Source of the DNA: Entoloma clypeatum
Lineage: Eukaryota > Basidiomycota > Agaricomycetes > Agaricales > Entolomataceae
Length of the DNA stretch: 64,000 nucleotides
Direction of reading: 5' to 3'
Assembly: GCA_963565915.1 (NCBI GenBank)
Contig: OY751492.1
Location: forward strand, 558,001 to 622,000
A model generated the notes under the pieces. It had not been told where the DNA came from. It did not search any database and worked only from the letters and a program-made list of their open reading frames with translations. Of this stretch, positions 53,517 to 64,000 are shown one piece after another; positions within the stretch are counted from its first letter, which is position 1; each line of letters starts with the position of its first letter. A program made the position numbers and the translations under genes.

Positions 53517-56500
53517 GTATGTACACATTGCAGTGCGAGCGAGCTCTCCCTGCCCTCTTGCCCTCTTCCACGTGCATCACCATCTATCATTTGTATTCAG
53601 CTTGCCTCGTGCATCAGCAAACCCTGATTTTTCCCATCATCAGGAAAAACACAAAATGTAAATATAACTGTATTGCACTGAATTATCCGAACTTTGGTAT
53701 AATATGACAAATTGTGCCACTTATATCAAACCGGCCAATTTAACTCTTGGGTTCGGATACTCTAGACATACTTGCATAATATAGTATCTATTTCACAAGA
53801 TATAGGATGTTTCTAGCCCCTGAAAGTGTCAATAAAGTGCTTCAAAGCTCAATATTAACACACTTTAGGAGAGGATTCCAATGACATTTCAGCTGACCAT
53901 GCACATTCAAGAAGGCAAACGACTTCGATTGACATGTCTACATAACACACAGATCTATGTAATTAACGAAGCTAGATGGGCATGGCATGAACTTGTGTCC
54001 CTCAGCGAGCTCGTCAAGCACAGGACGTCTGTCCCCAGACAAATTGAATACATTGCGAAGTGCGTGAAGGATAGCAGGGTGATGGAAGAGCTTTGCAGGA
54101 TGTATGGAGCCATCCTATGATAAATCGAGTAAGATACATCATATCTGGGTGAAGTGGGGATACTTACCTCGCACCAAGCATAAATACAGGTACTAACATG
54201 CTACTAACGCGCTAGTTTGAATCGCGCACTATAAAGAGAATGATCAAATCAGAAGGGAGGCAAGTGCATGTTTGCTTATGGTAAGGCATTGAATCAGTTG
54301 GTCTGTGTACTGAAGAGCGCACTGGTTGACTCAGGCGTGCCACAGGTGTGGACTGGGAGCCTCGTGCCACTCCTCTTTGTTGGCGATGTGTGTTCTAGTT
54401 GTTCATGTATTAGTAATGTTGAAGCATAAATGGTGAGAAAGAAAATGGACTTTAACAAAGGGACACCTGCATCACAATCGAGGATGTGGAGGTTCCGAGA
54501 GTTTTCGTGTGTAACGTTGTGGAGCCCGGAGGGCGTGCAGTCACGTGCATTGGAAATTTGGGGAGCAGCTCGATGGCAACAGCAGGACCTCTGGTCTACG
54601 ACCCCGGACATGTGAGCACTGAGGACGGGTTCATGGCTAGGTTCTATCACTGTAAGATATGTTGGAGGGGTGCAGGGATGGATTGTTTTCAAACCTTACC
54701 GGATAGCAAATGATAGGGGCGCGGAGGAAAAGGTATGGGCAAGAAGGAGGGAAAAGATGGTGGTTGGGAACGAAAATTGATCACAGCCAAACAGCAACCA
54801 AACATTCAACAAAGTTCCGGCGGGGTTTGAAATGACTTTGCGCAACTTTCAACTGCAACAACCGCTTCCACCCACTGCCCACAGTGCACATCATGCGAAG
54901 TGAAACATTTTAAATGGTTTGGACACGTCATCCGCGCACTAGCATACATATTCAATGAATTTGTTTATTGAATATTTATGTTTATTGTTCTTGTTCGAGA
55001 CTTCCTCATGTTAAGAATACTCATTTTATGTCTGTGAAGTTGTATAAATATACTAAATTATCCCTGGCCTCGTAAATAAAGTAGTCTATTTCGCAACATC
55101 TGCATAATTTAGCCAAATTGACATTTTGGGTTTTTCCTGATGATAGCCTGTCATAGCACCCTGATCTAGCCGACAGCACCCATAGCAACCCATGTTAGCC
55201 AAGAGCAACCCATAGCATGCATAGTGTCAACAGTATCACAATGTGCCTAGACTGCTAGTTCTATAGTGTCCATAGTGCAATAACTCACAGAAACTTAGTT
55301 CCAACCAAGTCCATGGCATCACATTGGACATCAGTTGGAATATCAACACAGTGTATTATATTTATGCAAGAATTAGAATACAGCATACTAACAACATACC
55401 CTCTAAATTTCCATCCCCAGAATGTTGGCCAATAGACTCGGAGGTTGAGTCTGCTGTAGGAGGTGAGGATCGCATTGAGCGTAGTGATGAATGTTGATTG
55501 AAGTTCAACAATGGACAAAGTCATGCCAACAAAGTCATGTGACCACATTTGTACTTGGTTCAATTTTTTTTTTGTTCTTTTCAATCCCATCCTCTTCCAC
55601 CATCACTGTGATGCCGCCACCATGCCACAAGCACCCAAGCCCCCAGTGATACGTCCCTCTTTTTATTATTGGTACCAGTAACCAACAAAATGTGTGACTT
55701 ACTTACAGCTCTTGTCTGTCCTCACCTACATTCTGCACACTGGCCCCTCTCCTAATGCCAGCCCATCCCTCGTCGTCCCCCATGACCCAGGTGCTCTCTT
55801 CAATGCCATGTCACCACACCCACAGCCCCACACTCCCAAAGCCCATCTCCCACACTGCTCTATGCTCGCCGCCCCGTTCTACCTTGCCCATTACCAATGC
55901 CAGCTCGTCCCTCCTTCAATGCACCATGCCTTGAACTCCTGCTACTCCCACCTGCCTCTCCTGACAGGGTGGTGGCACTGGATGCAGATGCGCCATGTCA
56001 AAACATGGTCATTCCTCCTGCTTTTTTTTTTACCAATGTACACCTCTCCATTTACCTGTAGGCATTACCTGCTGTGTTTAGTATGTCATGAGCCCCCACT
56101 TTTCTCAGCATGCATTAACACATCGCTATGCCGCTTTTTTTGGAGCCCTTGTTGTTTCCCTACTTTACATTTACATTTGTATAATATATAATCAATATAA
56201 TGATTTAAACCCTCTACCTTGTCCAAAATAAGATCAGCACAAGCATTGAGCAATTTTATTGAGCCGTTTTTATGCTACTGGTACCCTGTTTGGCTCGTGC
56301 TGTGTAGAAAGGACCCTGACTGGCTAGAACTGTATAGAAAGGACCCTGACCAGCTAGAACTGCATAGAAGGAACCCTGAACTACACAGAACTACACCCAT
56401 TCTATGGTGCTATGACCCTATACAGTGCTGTCCAGGGCTGGGTAGCATGATCAGGGTTTGCTGATGTGTTTTGGGGCCCTTGGAAATGCTGGGCCCTTGC

Positions 56501-57785
56501 TTCTGACCCTCATGATGTGTGGCGCTGACCGCTTCGCCTAAGTAATTGTGAAGGTAAATAAGGTTTTTTGGAGGCTTACATACAAAGCAGCGGAGAGCCG
56601 ATCGAGATATGTACCAGGATCAAAATATGCGAGTGATTATGCCAACGAACGACCATGTTGGAACATGTGTTGGGGCTGAATCTGGACTTTTGACCTCATA
56701 TTGGGGACTTGGGTTTTCTCAGTTTTCTCTGTCGACCGTTGAATTTGATTTTTCCTTGAGATCTTTGTGGATGCGGAACTTGGGGAGTTTGATGAAGATT
56801 ACATGTGGATATGCCCAAGGTGTGTATTTGAAGTGTTTCTTCATTATAAGTTATTTATAACTTACAACTGGTGAGTGGGCCGCTGCAGAGCATGGCAATG
56901 TACAAGTTTGAGCAGGAATTACCCAAATGGTGGGAATGGGATTATTATCCCACTACTTTCGACAATGAGATCCCACTGATACACAGAAATCTCATTGAAA
57001 ATGATAATATATCACTGCAGTGTGCGTGACATTACTTAAGCCCTCATTGGCAGGGCAAAGGGCCTTCCCCCGTCGGCCAAACTTGCCCAAAAGGTATGTA
57101 CTCCACGTCAATTTTGCACAGGTGCTTGTTCATTCCTTTCAATCATTGTTTATCCATACTGCAAAAGCTAAGGATATGTAGTTAAGTATCTCTACTGCCA
57201 GAAATTTGAATCAAGAAGATTATTGATCTCGGCTTTGATCAGGTATAGACCATTAGGATTTTTCCTTTTGAAGGCCTCAATGAATGTAAGTTTAATTGGA
57301 GTCAGGTTAAATGGAATCAGGTAAGGTTCCAGCCTCCCTTCATATGCCCTCTGTGGCATGCTTGGTGATGCTGCAGTAGCCCCATGATCATTGTCATTAA
57401 TGTAGTCCACCCTCGAATCATCATCACCGAAAGCATCATAAGAAGGAGAATCCAAATTGGAGGGTGGGATATTGGTGTTGAAAGGTGCTTTTGAGTTTGA
57501 TGATGTGGATGCACTGTCATTTGCAAATCTGGAAGAGACCACAAAAGGACGAGGTGACTTGCTGAAGGTTGGAACATCATGTTTTGGAATGCATGTGCGG
57601 TTTCAGCTACATTTGAGTCATCTGGCGTTAATTTCCACTGCGACTTGTTGATTGGAGAAAGATGGGCGTTGAGTGATGGAAGATACCATGGATGACTAAT
57701 TTTGTTCTGGTACCAATCTAGAACAAGAATGTGAAAGACTGTACATTTCAATAAAAGGGATAGCACTCATCATGAACATGCTTGT
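53517..57785. other. Gene-poor, AT-rich region with old repeats
   Basis: No intact gene. On the minus strand at about 57766-57560 a frame reads HPWYLPSLNAHLSPINKSQW and SNVAETAHAFQN, which resembles a much-repeated ORF of mushroom genomes (a W-x-L-P-S-L-N ... N-x-A-E-T/S-A-H-A pattern), here only a fragment. A segment at about 56868-56915 repeats that at 28132-28180. An open frame at 55694-56191 has a composition explained by CCCA/CACC-rich DNA and is not taken as a gene. Confidence 0.45.
56301..56390. repeat. Tandem repeat, three 30-bp units
   Basis: Three units of the type TGTGTAGAAAGGACCCTGAC+TGGCTAGAAC, at 56301-56330, 56331-56360 and 56361-56390; the third is diverged. A further partial unit lies just upstream. 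Confidence 0.7.
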
Positions 57786-58154
57786 TGTTACGGACTAACG
57801 ACTACGGACGTATACGCTTACTTTTTCACTTTTACTCATCGGCCCCCGCTTACACATATCATATTATACTTTATTTCCTTTAGTATACTTCGCTCCCGCG
57901 CTGACTCGCTTTCCGCAGCTGTCTGACTCATTCCGCAGTCAGTTTACTCATTAGTGCATAGCCTTCCGCAGTCGCCTTACTCATGCGCACTGCCTTCCAC
58001 AGTACTGACTCATCCGCTACCGCCTATAGTCAGTACCTATATAAACCTCTTGTACTATAGTAGATTCCTTAGATTTAGCAATCACTTTGCTCTTCGCCTT
58101 TCCACTTTCCTGCATACTCTGCCCGAACCTTGGAACGGTTTGTCAAGCATAACA
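57786..58154 (+). repeat. 5' LTR of element D
   Basis: TGTTACGGACTAACG...ATAACA. TATATAAA at 58038-58045, AGATTTAGCAA at 58071-58081 (33 bp on), and the complementary TTGCTAAATCT at 58157-58167. Confidence 0.94.
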
Positions 58155-58167
58155 AGTTGCTAAATCT

Positions 58168-58943
58168 CGTTAGGTTCGCCCAGAGCGAAGAGAGCAATTA
58201 CCAGACGAGTCAAGACGTCGCGCTTCTTTGAAGACTTCACCAGTAACCCATTCAGCACGCCAGAAGCCCAACAGGAGGAGCTAAGTCCTCGAGACAGTAT
58301 CGATTTTACACTCATCCAGCAGTACATCGAATTGGAGATCCGTCGCATCCTACAGCAGGTGCTTGACGAAGAACTAGACAACGACGAGCATCGCCCCCAC
58401 GGCGAGATAGCAGAGAGCATCCATCTTGCTCGGCAACACCAGATCGCGCGTTACAACGCCCAACAGAATGAACTCGAAAGCTTTCGCGTTCAAGAAGGAC
58501 CTCAGACAGGTCGGATCACAGAGATCAGAGAGTTTATCGGTGTCCAGACAACCGTTATCAGAAGATTGATTAGGACGCTCACATCGAGACGTCCCAGAGC
58601 CGCATCACCACATCTTACTCGAAGCAGCAGATCTACGCCCACTTCACCACCGACGAGCAACAGACCAAGTACAACCGTTGGGCACGAAACGAGAGACTTG
58701 ACCCCTTCTCGCAACCAACAGACGCGCAGGAACAGAGATTACTTAGAGATCTACAGAGGAAATACCCCAAACGTTTTGCCACCGATTCCGCCGACGAGTC
58801 CCCTGACGAATTTACTTTTGACTCCGCGCAGTCAGATACCGAACAGACACCTAGAACAGGGACTGATTTTCAACCCCTACCTGTATCCCGAACCCCATCT
58901 TCATCCCAACAATCCGACACCTCTCCTACTCCGCAGGTTCTAG
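58168..58943 (+). CDS. Leader reading frame of element D, no ATG
   Basis: Open without a stop from about 58164 to 58943 (RRVKTSRFFEDFTSNPFST, ELEIRRILQQVLDEELDNDE, ITEIREFIGVQTTVIRRLI) but with no ATG at the 5' end; the first candidate near-cognate codons are undetermined. The reading frame is conserved in A and B, where its only stops are CGA-to-TGA changes. The last 370 bp also code in the gag frame. Whether it is translated is unknown. Confidence 0.4.
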
Positions 58944-58945
58944 AT

Positions 58946-59812
58946 ATGGCAGAAGCACCGACAGTACAAACAATGGATACATCCAAGATCATCAAAGATC
59001 CTGGGATGTTCAAAGACAGACACACCTTCGACGAGTGGTGGAAAGCCACCAAATTATACATCAGGTTCCAGAAGGGCCTGCCTGACGATCAGAAAATTCT
59101 TGCGGTGTTATCCCGCATGATGGAAGGGTCCGGTAAACACTGGGCCAGCAACAAGTTACACAACCTTGCCACCGATGGTGAGAACATCACCTGGTTAGGG
59201 TTCTCAGATGACATCGCTATGCGATTCTCTATTGCCAACAAGTCGGCAGCGGCCAAGGCGAGACTCGAAGTCCTGAAACAGGAGAAACACACCATCGACG
59301 AATTCTTGGATGAATTCAAAGAGCTCTTGAAGCTGTCAAACCTTGGCGAAGAAACTGGGAAATATATCCTGGAAAAGAACGTCAACCGCAGAATTTCTGA
59401 ACAAGTGGCTAGCGATGGCAAGACATACACTGATTACGCAAAGGAGATCCGAAACAAAGGACGACAGATGGAGGGACATGCATTAGTCATCCGAGGGGGT
59501 GGCGACACACGCACCGGATCGGGCACCACTTATGGTGGTCAAGGCAAAGCCATGGAGATCGACAAAGCAGGAGTAGCCCGTTGCTACAACTGTCAGCGCT
59601 TTGGTCACCTTGCCAAAGACTGCAAAGCCCCAAAGAAGAAAGATGGTCGTAAGTGTTTCAACTGCGACCAAGAAGGACATATCGCGTGCAACTGCCGCAA
59701 GCCGAAGAAGAACTCTGGAAAGATTAGGAAGGTGTCTGACGGAGATACCGATGATGATGAAACCATCACCATAGAGACCGATGAGAAGGATTTTCCCGAA
59801 GGGTCCGATTAA
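58946..59812 (+). CDS. gag of element D
   Basis: 288 residues, intact. Same layout as in B; the second knuckle reads CFNCDQEGHIACNC with an extra Cys from a CGC to TGC change. The start ATG (58946) is the first in-frame one in this copy. A 7-bp stem (AAGGGTC 59799-59805 with GACCCTT 59828-59834) encloses the stop codon and is kept in A and B. Confidence 0.9.
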   Translation: MAEAPTVQTMDTSKIIKDPGMFKDRHTFDEWWKATKLYIRFQKGLPDDQKILAVLSRMMEGSGKHWASNKLHNLATDGENITWLGFSDDIAMRFSIANKSAAAKARLEVLKQEKHTIDEFLDEFKELLKLSNLGEETGKYILEKNVNRRISEQVASDGKTYTDYAKEIRNKGRQMEGHALVIRGGGDTRTGSGTTYGGQGKAMEIDKAGVARCYNCQRFGHLAKDCKAPKKKDGRKCFNCDQEGHIACNCRKPKKNSGKIRKVSDGDTDDDETITIETDEKDFPEGSD

Positions 59813-62800
59813 ACGACGCTAAGTCGCGACCCTTATCCATTAAACGAACTCGCTTGCCTGGTGCAGTTACAGACAATATAACTTATGTTATCCCTGCAAA
59901 GCGAGCCGTTGCGTCAACTAAGATTGTCAAGGGAGATGAACCTCCGAAACGATGAGAGATCAAGCTGCAAGCTCAGATCAAAACACAACGAGGACCAAAG
60001 GCCATTCGACCCGAGGTTGATAGCGGATGTGAACGCACATGTATCCATCCCAGAATAGTACGCGAACAGAACCTTCCCACACAGGGAATAAAGCCCATAT
60101 CAATCCTAAATGCGGATGGATCGCCGAACCGACAACAGAAAGCAGAAAAACTTGCCGAAGTCAAGCTGGACTTAGGAACACACCAGGAAACCATGGAAGC
60201 AATGGTATTGGACATTGGGAGAACGGACATGCTTTTGGGACATGACTGGTTGGTGCACCACAACCCCACAATCAATTGGACGACCGGCGCTGTAACATTC
60301 AACCGGTGCCCATCAACATGTCAAACCAAACACTCGGATTTCAGGGTTAACCTTAATGGTCGCAAACATCGGGTTCGCATGGTGGAAGTACGAGACAAGG
60401 ACGCGCCCAAGAAATCGGATCAGAAATGGAAACCCGGAGACCCCATATTGGAAGCAGTTACTCCCACACCACCTCCCACAACCAAACGACCCTCATACGT
60501 TGAACGTTTTGCCCATCTTTTTGAAAAAGAAAACTTTGACAAGATCCCAAAGGAAAGAGAATGGGACCACGGCATCGAACTTACACCGGACGCACCAAAG
60601 GAGCTAGGAGGAAACACGTATCCTATGACCCAAAAGGAGCAAGAAGAACTGGACGAATTCATCAATGAAGGCCTGGCAACCGGAAAGATCCGACCGTCCA
60701 AATCCCCTTATGCATCACCCTGCTTCTTCATTAACAAGAAAGACGGTTCCAAACGATTGGTACAGGATTATCGCACGGTCAATAAATTCACGGTTAAGGA
60801 CAAATTCCCACTCCCACGCATCAGCGACCTCTTGGATGTATTGAAGGACGCAGTCTACTTCAACAAAATGGACATCATGTGGGGATACAATAACGTGCGG
60901 ATAAAGAAGGGTGACGAATGGAAAGCCGCCTTCCTGACCAGCCGAGGATTGTTTGAACCATTGGTCATGTTTTTCGGTCTCTGCAACTCCCCGGGAACGT
61001 TCTCTTGGATGATGGCCAGCCTATTCAGGGATCAGATCCGTTGGTGCATCTGTGTGATTTACATGGATGACATAGTGGTTATTGGTAAAACCAAGGAAGA
61101 ACTTGCCCGGAACACCGAAGAGATCTTGCAGATTCTGTCAGACAATGACCTGTTCCTAAAGGAGAAGAAGTGTCTTTGGGAAGTAACGAAATGCCCCATA
61201 TTGGGATATGTCGTTGGAGAAGGACGTGTTGAGATGGAAACTGAAAAGGTGGACACAATCCGGAACTGGTGAGTACCCACATCAAAAAAGGAAGTCCAGA
61301 GGTTCCTGGGATTTGCCAATTATACTCAAACATCGCAAAGCCACTCACAACACTTACGGGAAATACAGCATTCACGTGGGGACCAGCGGCGCAAGAAGCA
61401 TTTGAAGGTCTCATACGGGCAATCACGACGGCACCAGTCTTGGCATTGCCCAAACCGGACGGACAGTTCAGGGTCGAAACCGATGCATCGGGTTATGCGA
61501 TTGGAGCGGTACTTTCACAGAAACAAGACAACAAGTGGCATCCTATCGCGTTCTTGTCGCGGACCATGTCCGCGGCCGAACAGAATTACGAGATATATGA
61601 CAAGGAACTCTTGGCAGTCATGGAAGCACTGAAGGACTGGCGACATTATCTACTTGAAGCCAAGGAACGTTTCGAGATCTTAACCGATCACAAAAACCTG
61701 GAGTATTTCCGGCGTCCTCAGGACCTAAACCAACGACAGAGGCGCTGGAAGATGAAGTTACAAGACTATGACTTCGAACTGCGACATGTACCTGGGAAGA
61801 CAAATGCAAAAGCAGACATCCTGTCACGTTTACCCTGGTATGAGATGGAACTCGAGCCGCAGGACAGCGACCAAATGCTCAAGGAGGGGCTATTTTTGAA
61901 ACGATTGGAATCAGAAGATGTGATACAAATGGAGATGTTCACGGAGGAACAATTCTTTGAAGGGGGTGAAACATCTGATTCCATCAAAATTGGAAACATC
62001 ACAACCATTGAAAACCCAGGGATCGCACGCATCAAGGCCTCGAATCGTATGGAGACAGAAGTAGCCCAGGGTCTGAAGAAGAATCCTCACTGGTACCAGC
62101 AGGAAAATGGCATCACCTACGCAGGAGAACGAGTCTATGTTCCACCAGACCCACAATTGCGCCAAGAACTGATGTTTGAAGCGCACGACGCACCAGTGGC
62201 AGGACATCCAGGACAATATCAAACACATGAACTCCTCACTCGCACCTACTGGTGGCCCACCATCCTACATGACGTAAAGAAGTATGTGAAAGGTTGTGAC
62301 ACCTGTCAACGTAACAAGATCAGCCGCCAAAGGAGACACGCCCCTCTACACCCTAACGCCGCGCCAAGTCAACCATGGGAAGACATAGGGATTGACGTCG
62401 TGGGACCGATACCAGAATCTGATGGGAAGAACGCAATTCTGGTCATCACAGACAGACATTCAAAGATGCTTCATCTCATCCCGACAACCGTGGAACTATC
62501 GGCTGAAGGATTAGCCAAGATCTATCGGGACCAGATATGGAAGCTTCATGGGATCCCTAAGAAGATCATTAGCGACAGAGGACCACAGTTCGCCGCGAAG
62601 TTCATGGAGATACTTTGCCGCATGTTGGGAATCAAGAGAAACCTGTCCACTGCGTACCATCCACAAACTGATGGACAAGCCGAACGATCGCATCAGGAAA
62701 CCGAGGTGTTCTTACGAAACTTTGTCAACCATCTACAAGATGATTGGGCGGAATGGATCGCAATCGCAGAATTCCAGTACAATGACAAAGAACATCAAGC

Positions 62801-63438
62801 GACAAAGTACACACCATTCTATCTCAACTACGGTCTGCATCCTTGGAAGGGAGAACTTGTGTTGGAAGACACCAATCCGGCGGCAAAACTTCTTGAAAAA
62901 ACTCAAACAGGCACAAGAAGAAGCCAACGCAGCACTGAAACAGGCCCAGGATCAGATGAAGAAGACAGTTGACACACGACGAAGCCCGTCTCGGAATTAC
63001 CGCATCGGAGACAAGGTGTGGCTGGAAGGGACTAACATCAGGACTGATCGTCCCTCAAAGAAACTTGACGCCCTCCGACATGGACCGTTCAAAGTCCTAG
63101 AGAAGAAAGGAGCTAGTGCATACCGTCTTGATCTTCCCAAAACCTGGAAGATGATCCACCCTGTGTTCAACGAGACCCTGTTATCGCCATATGAAACCCC
63201 GAAGTATGCCATTCAGAAAAAGAAGCCAGCCCCTGATCCGATCATCGTCGAAGGACGAGAAGAATACCATGTCTCCACGATCCTGGACTCTTGGAAATTC
63301 CATGGAAAGATCCAGTACCTTGTCCAATGGGAAGGGTATGGCCCAGAAGAGAACACGTGGGAACCTCGGACTAATGTTCAGAACGCTCAAAACTTAATCC
63401 GAGATTTTCATCGGCAAAATCCATCGCGTCCACAATAA
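59813..63438 (+). pseudogene. pol of element D (PR-RT-RNase H-IN-chromodomain)
   Basis: Protease, RT (YMDD about 61063), RNase H (VETDASGYAIGAVL), integrase (zinc finger CDTCQRNK; DRHSKM; DRGPQFAAKF; TDGQAERSHQE) and chromodomain (EEYHVSTILDS...WEGYGPEENTWEP), ending 63438. Damage: TGA 59953-59955 and TGA 61270-61272 (both CGA in B), a 22-bp deletion near 61320 that removes part of the F-Y-R-R-F-I-E-G segment of the RT thumb and shifts frame, and a 2-bp deletion near 62887. Confidence 0.92.
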
Positions 63439-63555
63439 AAGAACAAACTTTGAGAACCATTTTCCACATCGACTTCTGTCACATCGAGTTCCCTGCTCCA
63501 ACTCTTCTCGCCCAACACGCCGTTCTTCTTATACCTTTCAAACATCATTTCTGCC

Positions 63556-63924
63556 ATGTCCAACATCACCGCCGCCTCCACCAATGTTTCCGATATCAAC
63601 CCCACCATCACCACCCTCATCGGCGAAGCGCTCTCCATGCACGACCAGATCCATGCGCTCGAAACCTCCGTCGCCGACATCCTCCACCGGCAGATGCATA
63701 TCCGCCTTCATACCCTCTCCGATTTACCAACCGCCCCCACCGCTGAGGAGAAGCTCATCCTCAAAAACTATACCAACACCCTTGCTGTCGAGAATCGACG
63801 CCTTCGCCTCGCCGTTCGAGGTTTAGAGTTTGCCACGGCAGTAAACGATGAACTGATAAAGGATTGGGGTAACCGAGTTGACCCTGCCTGGGCCGATCCA
63901 AATGGCAACGATGGATGGGAGTAG
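63556..63924 (+). CDS. ORF3 of element D, unknown small protein
   Basis: 122 residues, intact, between pol and polypurine tract. Nearly identical to ORF3 of B over its last 100 residues (GEALSMHDQIHALETSVADI, YTNTLAVENRRLRLAVRGLE, NDELIKDWGNR). Predominantly helical, no cysteines, no signal or membrane segment. Intact here although pol in the same copy is broken in four places. Confidence 0.7.
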   Translation: MSNITAASTNVSDINPTITTLIGEALSMHDQIHALETSVADILHRQMHIRLHTLSDLPTAPTAEEKLILKNYTNTLAVENRRLRLAVRGLEFATAVNDELIKDWGNRVDPAWADPNGNDGWE

Positions 63925-63961
63925 GTAGTCTGTGAGGACACAGACCTTGAGGAGGGGAACA

Positions 63962-64000
63962 TGTTACGGACTAACGACTACGGACGTATACGCTTACTTT
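63962..64000 (+). repeat. Start of 3' LTR of element D
   Basis: TGTTACGGACTAACGACTAC matches the start of the 5' LTR at 57786; the rest is outside the window. Confidence 0.9.

Larger units (their letters stand above)
57786..64000 (+). mobile_element. Ty3/gypsy element D, same family as A and B, cut by window end
   Basis: 5' LTR 57786-58154 (369 bp), self-primer site, leader frame, gag, pol, ORF3, polypurine tract GAGGAGGGGAACA (63949-63961) and the first 39 bp of the 3' LTR from 63962. The left flank is CTTGT; its partner would lie outside the window. gag and ORF3 are intact; pol has two TGA codons and two deletions. Confidence 0.94.

Noticed and set aside
55694..56191. 165-codon open frame
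   Set aside because: CCCA/CACC-rich DNA gives a Pro/His/Leu peptide with no family; no introns or partners.

Overview
The window is nuclear DNA of a mushroom-forming basidiomycete (Agaricomycetes type). The case rests on genes cut by many 50-85 bp GT-AG introns, a seven-TM protein of the DUF6534 type that is abundant in mushrooms, chromodomain Ty3/gypsy elements, and a tRNA-Asp with a tiny intron. No genus can be named from the sequence.

Layout. 1-5.95 kb: old repeats (a 266-bp MITE, a tRNA-headed dispersed repeat, a 20-bp minisatellite, copia remnants). 5.95-19.54 kb: Ty3/gypsy element A (389-bp LTRs), split in its gag by a second gypsy element C (7,237-14,201; 484-bp LTRs; 5-bp duplication GCCAC). 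19.5-28.0 kb: an inverted copy of the first repeat block, itself split by gypsy element B on the minus strand (21,369-27,935; duplication GGTTG). 28.0-30.5 kb: non-autonomous TIR elements. 30.6-45.1 kb: the host-gene island, with an acyl-CoA oxidase (14 exons, 682 aa), a small secreted protein with a cationic helical segment behind a KR site, a 10-exon UPF1/NAM7-like helicase on the minus strand, tRNA-Asp, a 15-exon DUF6534 membrane protein, and a coiled-coil protein with a decayed partial copy. 47.66-53.51 kb: a Ty1/copia element (309-bp LTRs; duplication GTATG). 57.79 kb to the end: gypsy element D, same family as A and B, whose 3' LTR runs off the window.

How it works together. The host genes look intact: every splice model for the oxidase, helicase and DUF6534 gene closes in frame. 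The retroelements are structurally complete but carry in-frame stops. Almost all of these stops are TGA where a sister copy has CGA, and nearly all LTR differences are CG to TG or CA. CpG decay, as expected from cytosine methylation, is therefore inactivating them. Both gypsy families show a self-priming layout (first 11-12 transcript bases complementary to a site 2 nt after the LTR, as in Tf1), whereas the copia elements carry the half-tRNA(iMet) primer site. Element C has a textbook -1 frameshift site between gag and pol. It also carries an antisense, spliced gene between pol and the 3' LTR whose product has a Zn2Cys6-like cysteine array. Family A/B/D instead has a conserved sense ORF of unknown function in that place. 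These accessory genes are the most novel content.
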